Origin: Erodium maritimum
Lineage: Eukaryota; Streptophyta; Magnoliopsida; Geraniales; Geraniaceae
DNA length: 64,000 nt
Direction of reading: 5' to 3'
NCBI GenBank assembly: GCA_963921825.1
Contig: OY997589.1
Span: 17,009,735 to 17,073,734 of the forward strand
Below the pieces are notes generated by a model. It was given only the letters and a program-made list of their open reading frames with translations, ran no database searches and had not been told where the DNA came from. Below, in pieces: positions 55,230 through 64,000 of the stretch; position 1 is the first letter of the stretch; each line of letters starts with the position of its first letter. The translations under genes were made by a program, and so were the position numbers.

Positions 55230-56433
55230 AGAAACGGACCTTCACTGTTCCTACCCAGCATGTAACCCATTGGTCGAAAGGGACATGAACACAAAGCCCC
55301 ATCATCGCGTCGATCGTTTCTCTCATGGTTCTGGTTAGTACCAAGGGAGGTAGGCCATGGGCGTGTACCCATAATTGGATCATGTCTAGGGTGTGGGGCT
55401 CTTTAACCATCGGGTCCAGGTCACCCCGTAGTAATGGTCTCCCATCAAAACACCACGACTCGTTATCTCGAACCCATGCTTTGGCCTTCTCCGTCTCGAA
55501 GTAAAACCCAACGATACTCGGTCTGATGTCCTTGATCACCAGTCCCTCAACCGATTTTTCTCATGCCTTGGTGATGATCTAAAGGAGAACCTCCTTTCGG
55601 GGCAGCTTGGATGCCCTCAATTTTCCCATTATGGAAAATTGTGGTCTAGCCAGAACATAAGGACTCACCAGAGTATACAGTACCATCACCTCGACCCCCT
55701 CCTCTTCCTCTAAAGAGCAAGCTGATAGACCATCATGAACGTTGAGCAGATGGTAGTCCAGATACGCTGGAGAGGGTGGGGCCACTTAGGTGGAGCCGGC
55801 TTCCTTGGTTCTAAAAGTTCTGCGACAGTGAACCATACCCGGCGATGGCGTGAGCAGCGGTGGGAGCACAAGGACACGATTGGCGTTGGGAACCCAGAAT
55901 TCCTCACAGAGAGCATCCAACTCCGTCTTCCCTAGCTCCGCCCTCCCATATTCAGACATGAGGTCTTTCCCTTTAAGAGGATCCCAGACCAGTGGGGTCT
56001 GCGGGTTGATTGCTGGTGCCGTCGTAGGCGACCCAGCGATGGGGATAATCGAGGCAACAATGGGCTGAGCAGATGCGGTAATGAGGAGATTTGGTTCCGC
56101 TAGTGGTTGAAGAGCAGGGACATTTATAGGAGGCGTTAGAGTCTTCAAGCCATCGGGAGCAGATGACGAGGTTATCGAGTCGACGGTAGGGGGCAGCAGA
56201 GTTGAATTCACCAAAACCGTACTGTTGCTTGCAGAGGAAGATAGTGTTTTGTTCTTCAAAGGTAGACCCCGTCGAGGTTTAGTCAGAGGTTTAGACAGAC
56301 CGGGAGAGAAGGACACGGCTGTTGTGGTCGGAGAAGGAAGGATAGGCGACGTGAAGGAGAGGGTGATAGGGGCTGGGGCGGCGGAAGAGTGTTTAGGATT
56401 TCTTCTACGCCTTGGTTTAATGGCTGGCCTCAC
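55230..56433 (-). pseudogene. LINE ORF1-type protein remnant (copy 1 of pair)
   Basis: Start ATG at 56433 (MRPAIKPRRRRNPK). A Ser/Thr/Pro-rich N-terminal region ('NSTVLVNSTLLPPTVDS', 'LLITASAQPIVAS') is followed by 'ELDALCEEFWVPNANRV'. A stop at 55788-55786 falls after 'KEAGST', then 'PAYLDYHLLNVHDGLSAC' and, with another interruption, a DUF4283-like stretch 55539-55228 ('VIKDIRPSIVGFYFETEKAKAW', 'ESWCFDGRPLLRGDLDPM', 'QLWVHAHGLPPLVLTRTM'). The third part is the RNA-binding domain of plant LINE ORF1 proteins. No zinc knuckle was found before the LINE insertion. Confidence 0.7.
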
Positions 56434-56806
56434 ATCCGAAGAGGGGCGAGGTGAAAGAACACGTGGAAGGGACTACATTAGGGCTGACTGCGATGGGAAA
56501 AGATCGACGAGTGGGCTAGCGGCAATTAAGTCGACGATAGGGGTAGGGGACACCAGAGGTGGGATAGGGTTTCCTCGAGAAGGAGGAGATGCGAGAAAGT
56601 TTTTATTTTTATCTTTTTTACTATTAGTTTATTCATAATCACATTCATTACTGGTTCACTACATAATTCAAGTTCTTTCTTTTTAAAAAAAAAACCTTTT
56701 CAATCGTATCCGATCGTGGTGATCCAAAACCTTATATAACGCGGTGTAGACGCTAAATAGTGAGGAACCGATCGGGAATATTGACTTTGAAAATTAGACG
56801 GTGTTC

Positions 56807-56811
56807 CAAAA
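56807..56811. repeat. Target-site duplication of solo LTR C (left)
   Basis: CAAAA, repeated at 59688-59692. Confidence 0.85.
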
Positions 56812-58073
56812 TGTAAAGACCACCTTGTTTTAAAAGAGTAATAAGTTGCTTTTTGGAACGACGGGGTAGGTTTTTGAAACAAGTGTTTTTGTGAAAAGAA
56901 AAATAAAAAAAATAGGAGAAGAGGAGAAAGTTGACTGCTGGACCTTGGGCAAGATTGGGCCTAACTCAGGAGAGAGCCAGGCCCGTTAACACGCGCGGCC
57001 TAACCCTACGCTCGCGACTAACCCTCAGAGTGCGCCGCTTCGGTTCACATTTTTCACGCACGCAAAACGAGGCTCCGTCTTCGATCTCACGTTTTCTCTC
57101 TCGCGAGCTCGAACCAGATCCAGTCGCCGTTACTTTTATCCTTCCCCTCTCACAGTTTCTCCTCCCTCGTCCTCACTTCCTTTCTCTTCTCACTCAACGC
57201 CGTGCTCAAAACCAGACGTCGTGCCGGAGAGCTCGCTTTGAGTTCACCTTCCCGAGCTCGAGCAACGCCGGCGACGGTAAATCAGCAGGTTCGTGCTGAA
57301 CCTCGTCGAGTCCTACACCCCCGACCTCGCCTCGTGTAGATCTGTGCCCTCCCGAGCTTGATACGAGCGATTCTGGCCGGAACCCTCGACGACGAACTCC
57401 GCCTCCGTCTGATCTAAGACGGGAGGCCTTGGGTCACGTTTCCCGGCACCCACGACACAGACACGGTGTCGTCAGAGTCACAACACCCGTCACCGCCCGC
57501 ATTTCACCCCTCTTCCGAGCGTATCTGACGCTGTAGATGGTGGCCGGAGCACCATGGATCGCCGGAGACATCGCCGGAGCCAGACCAAACTCGAGCACGT
57601 GCCCGAGCAGGCCTTGGGCCAGAAGAGCCTTGGGCTGAGAAGGCCTTGGGCCCGAGGGAAGGATCGGGCCGGAAGAGAAAGAAGACGGGTTGTGCCGGGC
57701 AGATGGAATGGGCCGTGGGAAGGTCAGTTTGGATCAGACTGAATTCAGGCCTTGGGCCCAGTTGGTCTTCAGGACCGGGTCTAGACTCGGGTCTGGACCG
57801 GGTTCGGGATCGGATCCGGGTCAACCCGGCTGTAAAGAAAATTATTTTAAAATCAGATTCAATTAAATAATTAATTTAATTTAAATGGTTAAAATGGATA
57901 ATTAAAAGACTATTTTGGACAAATAAGGACCTTTGGACAATTACCGGTACTGATTGGACCTTTTATTTCTCAAACCCAGACTGGACTTCGCTCGAGAACT
58001 GGGACTTTGCCCGAGAAGACGGAGTTGGTCCGGTCGTCAGCAGCGAGAAGTATTATTAGAGGAAGACCACAAG

Positions 58074-59415
58074 GTAGGGAAAGTTCTAACTCCTCGAGTA
58101 TTTCAATACTACTATGCCTATTAGGTTAATAAAATCGGAAAGGTCCTAGAATTGCATATAGGATGCGAATAACTAGAATAATCGTCTTTCAATTACTAAT
58201 AACCGGGCGTGTCTAGTGTGAATGCTTATGATGTGAATAACTAGTGTAACTCACTTTCAATACTTGGGAATTGTTTTACTGGTAGAGAGGCCGTGATGAG
58301 CCCTCGGATTAGTTGTGTGTGTTTGCCTCACATGCTTGCATGCTTAGTTCTAGTTAATTTAAGAGTCTAATGAAACTAGCTAAATCGTATGCTTGAATGA
58401 TTGATTGAATGTTTGAATGATTGATTGAATGTTTGAATAATTGAATGCTTGAACGGATGATCGAGTATGACTGATTGTGCCAAACGGTACGATCAGGTGA
58501 TCGATGGACCGGTGGATCGTGACAGGTAAGTCTAACAGTAAGTGTAAAGGGCTAAGTGGATGTCTTTGGTGTGTTGTGGTGAAAGTGTGATTCACTAGGC
58601 GTTGGTTGGTTGATTTGTTATTGTGTGATTCTCTTATTCTTGTTCTTAAGATGATTGGTTGTTCGGTATGGTACTTACACTGGGGGGGGGGGGGTAATCC
58701 GGTAGTGACATGGACATTGGTTATTGGAGCTTGCGGGCATTGATTATTGGACCCTGCGGGGCATTGGTTATTGGAGCCTGCGGGCATTGGTTATTGGACC
58801 CTGCGGGGCATTGATTATCGGAGCCTGCGGGCATTGGAGATGGACCCTGCGGGGTAATTGGATGGTTTACCCTGCGGGGAATAGTTACTTGTGGTTTCAC
58901 CCAAGTGTATGCGTCCTGGGGGAGCACTACCTTGGTTCCCTATGACATATGGTCCTTTGGAGACATTTCCGAGAATTCCGATGATAAGCGCCCCTTTGGG
59001 ATTGTTTCCGGTGCCCCGATGTATGTGCCTCCTCTGGACCGAGGGAAAATCTGATATGACATGGATACTCTGGTGGATCGGAGTATGGGACCCGATGTGA
59101 CACCAGAATCTATCTGTGGATCGGAGGCTTCAGAAAGCAAGTGGTTGGTGTGATATTACTTGCTCCCATGTTAGTGATTATAAAATATTTACATCACCTT
59201 TCACGTAATCTTTTAAAGTCGTTGTTATCTTTAAGAATGCGATACTAGTCTTAGTTTTACCAATTCCATAGTATTTCAGTGATTAATAGTGTTTAAATTG
59301 TAAATTGCGTAGTCATGCTAAGGCAATTTCTATTACTAAACCAGAGGTTAAAATGTTTACGATTTTCCCTACTGAGCGCAAGCTCACCCCTATTGTTTTC
59401 TTACTGTTTTTACAG
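58074..59415 (+). other. Putative intron inside solo LTR C
   Basis: Donor CACAAG/GTAGGGAAAG (GT 58074-58075) and acceptor CTGTTTTTACAG (AG 59414-59415), 1342 bp, enclosing the minisatellite. The hairpin lies about 28 bases before the acceptor. Confidence 0.45.
58716..58880 (+). repeat. ~21/42-bp minisatellite in solo LTR C
   Basis: Alternating units GGAGCCTGCGGGCATTG(G/A)TTATT and GGACCCTGCGGGGCATTG, about seven in total, at the position where other LTRs have unrelated minisatellites. Confidence 0.9.
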
Positions 59416-59687
59416 GCGTACCTGATGTTTAAGGGGTTCGAGGCTCGGGAGCTTCTGGATGTTTTGAGGGTTATTCTAGAGACATGTCGGTCTTTTGTAC
59501 TAAACACTATTTATCTCGCACTTCATGTTGAGCTTTGACTCGTATTTGAGATTTTGGATTACTTTATTATGAGGATTTGATGGAGTTTTATTTGAACTTT
59601 TAAACGATCTCTTAATTGTTTATTATTTTCTATTATCAACTCAGGTCACGTCTTGAGTCCGGTCAAAACCAGATTTGGGGCGTGACA

Positions 59688-59692
59688 CAAAA
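59688..59692. repeat. Target-site duplication of solo LTR C (right)
   Basis: CAAAA, identical to 56807-56811. Confidence 0.85.
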
Positions 59693-59846
59693 TGCCCTCT
59701 AATGAAGCTTGAGCCACCCCAATGAAAATTTTGACCCAAGAATCATGTGCTCGGATCCGACCGTGGTTACCAAGGAATAGTGAGAAATGGATCACAAAAA
59801 TTGATTTTGGAGACGGCTGATCGACGTTTCAAAATGCCTTGTAGTG

Positions 59847-60785
59847 TTAGCTTGAGCCCCCGAAACAAGATCCCCGCACCGTAAATCTTGTGCGCAAACC
59901 CGTCCATGGTTGCCCAAAACCTAATATAACACGGTGTGGACGTCTGTGGTTGCTCAGTAGTAGTTGTCTCCCATCTAAACTCCACGACTCGTTATCTCGA
60001 ACACATACCATAGCCTTCTCCATTTCAAAGTAAAAACCGAATATACCCGGTACGATGTCCTTGATCACCAGTCCCTCAGCCGATTTTCCCCATGCCTTAG
60101 TGATGATCTGAAGGAGAACCTCCTTCTAGGACGACTTGGATATCCACAATATGCCCATCATAGAAAATTGTTGTCTAGCCAGAACAGATGGATCACCACA
60201 ATATATGGTACCATCACCTCAACCTCCTCCCCTTCCTCCAAAAAGCAAGCTGAGAGACCATCCTGAAGGCTGAGCAGATGGGAGTCCAAACACGGCGGAA
60301 AGGGTGGAGCCACCGAGGTGGAGCCAGCTTCCTTGTTTTTGAAAGATATGCGATAGTGAATCATCCCTGACGATGGCGTGAGTAGCGGTGGGATCACAGG
60401 GATAGGATCAGCGTTGGAAACCGAGACCTCCTCACACAGAGCAACCAACTCCGTCCTCCCTGCTCCAGCCTCCCATGTTCAGACATAAGGGCTTTCCCTT
60501 TAAAACGATCCTAGACTAATGGAGCAGCGGGTTGATGGCGGTTGTCGTCGTAGGCGGCCCAACAATGGGGATATTTGAGGCGGCAACAGGCTGAGTAGAG
60601 GCAGTGATGAGGAGAGTTGATTCCTCCGGTGGTTGAAGAGCAGGGACGGTCATAGCAGGTGGTAAAGTCTTCAAGCCGTTGGGAGCAGACGACGAGGCTT
60701 TCGATTTGACGGTGGAGGGCGGCAGAGTTGAATTCACCAAAACCGTAGTGTTGCTTGTAGAGGAATCTAGGGTTTTGTTCTTCAA
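59847..60785 (-). pseudogene. LINE ORF1-type protein remnant (copy 2 of pair)
   Basis: Three frames in order, 60785-60516, 60448-60158 and 60068-59847, align with the copy at 55.2-56.4 kb: 'NTTVLVNSTLPPSTV', 'VALCEEVSVSNAD', 'HLLSLQDGLSACFLEE' and 'VIKDIVPGIFGFYFEMEKAM'. Frameshifts separate them. The DUF4283-like part breaks off after 'ESWSLDGRQLLLS' and continues into ~150-bp tandem units. Confidence 0.7.
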
Positions 60786-61130
60786 AGGTCAACCACTTCG
60801 AGGTTTACTCGGAGGTTCAGACAGACTAGGAGAGAAGGACACGTCTGTCGTGGTCGGGGATGGTTGGAGAGGCGACGTCGAGGAGAGGGAGATATGGGCT
60901 GGGGTGGCAGAAGAGTGTTTATAGTATATTATGTGCCTTGGTTTAATGGCATGCCTCACGTCCGAATAGGGGCGAGGTGGAGGCACACGTGAAATGGACT
61001 GCTCTAAGGCCAACTACGATGAGACAAGACCGACGAGAGGGCTAGCGACAATAAAGTCGGCGACAAAGATAGGGGACTCTATATGTGAGGTAGGGTTTTC
61101 TCGAGAAGGAGGAGATCTCTACTATTACGA

Positions 61131-61249
61131 TTGAAATAATAGAAATCAACGAAGTATAAGATTATCGTGTGAGATTTGTGGAATGGTTCTCCGTCGACAG
61201 CTCAACTCCCTTGCATGATGGGTTCATCGACGTGAGCAACGACATGTTT
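61131..61249. other. Short spacer between retroposons
   Basis: No feature recognised. Confidence 0.5.
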
Positions 61250-63183
61250 TTTTTTTAGCGAAAGGTGAAATATTATTAAAGATCGAAACTGATTACATTA
61301 GCGTTCGTTGAGGAACAGGCTCCCCGACCACTAAGAGAAGGTCAGAATAGACGAACAATGATTCTCTAAGCCTTTTAATATCATAACCGACACAAGCGGT
61401 TTTGTGAGGCCTCATGGGAAAAAGTAGATAACCGAACAAGAGGTGTTGTGATGCCTCATTGGAAAAGGAAGAATATGGGTTGGGGGATGGGGGTACCGGA
61501 GATCCTAAGGGACCTCGACGGTAATGGTGATGTGGGGGAGGCAACGCATCGTACATGGACTCCTCCCAGGGCCAGTCTTCGATGCTCTAGCGATGCCTCA
61601 TTCCTCCCAGTGGGGCTTCATCCCCGCGAATGATGAGTCGTACCCTGCTGCGCCATATGCCCCCTTCATCAGGTTCCCAGCAGCTGTTTCCGCACAAATT
61701 GGGGCTGTCACGACCCCCTCGGATGACAAGGCGCGGCCCCCACCTCCAACCCCGTCATGCTGGGCGGTCACCAGGTCAGTAGTCCAGGCAGCAAAATGAC
61801 CAAATCCCGACCCCCTGATCTTCCCGTGTACAAAAGAACACGGTGGGAGGTGGCCTACCTCAACCCGATATCTGGAGACCCAAGTTAGGTATCGGGTCCA
61901 GTGTTATGCGACCCCTCCCTAGGGAGATATTGTAGCAGTAGGTATCAGGTGCAATGTTATTGCTCTTTGTGCAGTATCCATCCCGTCTCCATCCCGAACC
62001 ATGCCGCTCCATCTTGGGCCGCTTGAATGTGTCAGTGTGTACAGGGCTGAGGTTCCCCCATCGCGACAGCACGTGGAGGTTTCTTCCAGCACACCAGTAG
62101 ATGACCTTGCGCGTAACGCCTTGAGGGGACCGACCTATTCGGCTGTCTGACTTTAAACCCGCCAGCTCCGGACCGAATCCCATCGGAGGAAAGCCAAGCT
62201 CATGTCCGTCTTCACCTTCAGCGCCTAGTGATCCAGTGCGACAAGGACTCTATCATGCGTCCATGCACCCCATGGCCGTCACGAGTCCATCCCCAATACC
62301 GGGTCTTCATCGTCGGAACCTCGACGGATGTCGACAACTCCATCTGTCCCTCACCACTCCCACCGGCAGTCGGGAAGGTAGGAAACCCCACCGGATCGGC
62401 GTGGGCTGCACCCTAGGTTGTTTGGCAGAGGGCCCAGACACTAGAGCAAGGACATGACTGGCCCCGTCCGGGCGATCCCGGTACAGGGAGGGAGGGATCC
62501 CGTGGCCTGGGTATAAGTTGGGGCCCTAGGTCCAATGTCATGCCTCCCGTGCACCAGAGCCAAGTTGTGGTGATGGTAGGCGTGGTGCTGGCGGCGGTGA
62601 ACCCTTAGACACGAACTAGGGTTTGGTCAGAGGGGAGATGACCTATAACTTGAAGCAAAAGACTTTGAACGCCGCCATTCCTAACGTCGGCCCTCCCATC
62701 GTTGTCGAGATATAGCCACAACAGGGGGTTCAATGGTAACGGTGGCGGACCAAAGGACCTCGACGGTCCCAGAGAACTCGTTGAAGCCCTTAGCATAGGA
62801 GACGAGCACGAGACGTTTGGGAAATGAGAGTAGGACGGTGGTGGGGTTACCATGCCACCCGGAATAGAGAGGACATGCGGTATAGGTATAGAGGGAGAAG
62901 AGTTAATGGTGATCGGACAAGGAATCGACCAAGTCACCAAGGGGACAAGAGGGGGAGAGGCTCCGATGGTTGTGGGATAGACACCCACTTCCATCCATAT
63001 TTGAACCCCTCCCCAGGCGTGGTCTGCGAGGAGGTCCATGGGATGGGACACTCGAACACGGGGACAGCGAAGCAGACAACTCTAGGCAGCGCAATAGTGA
63101 CGGTGGCAGAAGAAAGCTCCATAACGACAGACAAGCTAAGGATATGGAGGCTCTCAAACCGAGAGAGAATTAAACTCTACCGT
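61250..63183 (-). mobile_element. Minus-strand retroposon, same family as 27-28.7 kb
   Basis: Poly-T at 61249-61258 marks the tail. The 3' end shares GATTACAT..., 'GAGGAACAGGCTCC' and 'CCTCATGGG' with 26988-27150 and 28688-28860. Near the 5' end, 'CCCCAGGCGTGGTCTGCGAGG' (63013 region) matches 28552-28575. Minus-strand frames (63157-62903, 63051-62605, 62183-61860) are broken, Pro/Ser-rich and without known domains. No target duplication could be fixed. Confidence 0.55.
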
Positions 63184-63589
63184 AGTTTTTTTTTTTTGAA
63201 AAACACAGAAGTTATTAGTTGAACGGTATAAAAGCAATATTTGTTGAAATATGTTATATTAATACTGTTTTTTATCTTAAAATTTATTTTATTAAAAGAT
63301 TAAAATAATAACGTGGAGACAGATCGAGATTCGAGAGTGTATATCGTTCATAGAACTTTTTTTTTGAAAATCGTTCATAAGAACTTAATGACATGTGGAA
63401 GGTAATTATTGAGTATAGATTCTAAGAGCACAAAGACTTAACGAGATGAGGAAAGAAGCATGTGGGATGGTGAGTGGTGACTCCAAAACAAGCTTTATAA
63501 CTTGAGTGGAGATGCATCGTGTACTGAAAGGTAAGAGAAGGGCATCAACAAATTAAAAGCGTGTTAACAATGCATAGAAATCAAATTTA
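63184..63589. other. AT-rich region with poly-T tracts
   Basis: Poly-T tracts at 63187-63199 and 63359-63365 may be tails of further minus-strand insertions, but bodies and duplications could not be defined. Confidence 0.3.
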
Positions 63590-63819
63590 GGCTGCAAGTT
63601 ACCTTTGTGAGGGCCGGTTCTGTGGGTAAGGTTTTTCTGGTTTAGTTCTATTTGTTTTACACTTAGGTGTATTGTGTTTTGTTGTTCTTTTTGGTTTTGA
63701 GTCCATTGGTTTTAGGGAGCTCTTATTTGTATTAGGGGAGTCTTTCCTGTTCTCCTTATTCTGTCTTAGAATTTAAAGGTATTAGTAATATATTTGCCTT
63801 TTCTAAGAAAAAAAAAACA
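63590..63819 (+). mobile_element. Possible LINE 3'-end fragment
   Basis: A T/G-rich untranslated-type sequence ends with TTTGCCTTTTCTAAG and poly-A, similar in style to LINE 3'UTRs elsewhere in the window. No coding part and no confirmed target duplication. Confidence 0.3.
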
Positions 63820-64000
63820 AAATGAAAGAGGACTAGGGTACCAAACAAAGGAAGAGATAATTCACCCTCAATCTCTCCAATGTTATGGCCATTCTTACAA
63901 TTGTGAACATTAAAACCGTCGTATCAAACCCTACTAGATAAATGGCTGACACGTAACTATATGTTTATTAAAACACTTGATCGGCAAATAGCTCTGCTAG
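63820..64000. other. Window end, nothing recognised
   Basis: No gene or repeat boundary is supported in the last bases. Confidence 0.5.

Larger units (their letters stand above)
51941..56636 (-). mobile_element. ORF1-only retroposon, split by a plus-strand LINE
   Basis: Poly-T at 51941-51950 marks the minus-strand tail. The flanks AATCACATCCATCACT (51925-51940) and AATCACATTCATTACT (56637-56652) match at 14 of 16 bases, an aged target duplication. Removing the LINE (52695-55108) and one copy of its duplication leaves about 2.27 kb with an ORF1-type frame at the right and a UTR at the left, no RT. Same family as 59.7-61.1 kb. Confidence 0.65.
56812..59687 (+). mobile_element. Solo LTR C (Gypsy), 2876 bp
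   Basis: Begins TGTAAAGACCACCTTG and ends ...GGGGCGTGACA, with a perfect 5-bp duplication and no internal sequence. U3 resembles that of the nested element (TGTRAAGACC start, 'GGCCTTGGGCC' words). R-U5 has a hairpin TGAGC-GCAA-GCTCA (59373-59386), a minisatellite and intron-like boundaries. A 13-G run lies at 58682-58694. Confidence 0.9.
56653..61130 (-). mobile_element. Second copy of the ORF1-only family, split by solo LTR C
   Basis: Sequence on both sides of solo LTR C belongs to one minus-strand retroposon homologous to 55.1-56.6 kb. The end 'CTCGAGAAGGAGGAGAT' at about 61095-61112 matches 56573-56590. About 150-160-bp diverged tandem units occur near 56706, 59748 and 59897 (for example ACCTAATATAACACGGTGTG). 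Outer boundaries are approximate. Confidence 0.5.

Overview
The window comes from the nuclear genome of a flowering plant, most likely a eudicot. It holds one intact intron-containing plant gene (a DA1/DAR1-family ubiquitin-receptor peptidase, minus strand, about 14.15-18.06 kb). Nearly everything else is nested transposable elements of plant type: Ty3/Gypsy LTRs of about 2.7-3.3 kb with an initiator-Met primer-binding site, plant L1-type LINEs, Copia fragments, and hAT-, MULE- and Emigrant-like MITEs. There are no bacterial-style operons, rRNA genes, tRNA genes or CRISPR arrays that I can support.

Layout. 0-12.06 kb: a gag-only, decayed Gypsy element on the plus strand. Its 3' LTR was split by a second, minus-strand element of the same superfamily (4622-10107, target duplication GATTT). 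12.06-14.15 kb: low-copy DNA with one decayed ORF resembling a NAM-associated/trihelix-type protein. 14.15-18.06 kb: the DAR1-like gene, 11 coding exons, 532 aa. 18.4-20.0 kb: a MULE-like MITE just upstream of that gene and a smaller MITE. 20.1-24.7 kb: an old LINE with a younger 719-bp retroposon nested in it. 25.5-32 kb: a run of minus-strand retroposons with left-side poly-T, and a pseudogene of a cold-shock-domain glycine-rich protein. 32.4-35.65 kb: a 5'-truncated LINE ending in RNase H, with a 16-bp target duplication. 36.2-39.9 kb: Copia-type remnants and a hAT MITE. 39.9-42.9, 45.9-49.2 and 56.8-59.7 kb: three solo LTRs, each with a perfect 5-bp target duplication. 43.1-61.1 kb: three minus-strand retroposons that encode a LINE ORF1-type protein (DUF4283-like) but no reverse transcriptase. 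A plus-strand LINE (52.7-55.1 kb) is inserted in one of them. 61.25-63.8 kb: further retroposon remains.

How the parts relate. The elements stack in a readable order: solo LTR B sits inside an ORF1 retroposon, which sits inside an older retroposon fragment; solo LTR C and the 52.7-kb LINE interrupt other ORF1 retroposons. Only the DAR1-like gene appears functional.

The most unusual signal is shared by all the Gypsy LTRs. Each complete LTR has a conserved donor-like site (AG then GTAGGGAAA) and, 1.0-1.7 kb downstream, a small hairpin followed by a pyrimidine tract and YAG. Together these look like a conserved intron inside the LTR leader, with fast-changing minisatellites confined to it. This is inferred from sequence alone. 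Other notable signals are mosaic LTRs (swapped U3 and R-U5 types), a LINE insertion with a 68-bp inverted copy of its own flank, and the ORF1-only retroposon family.
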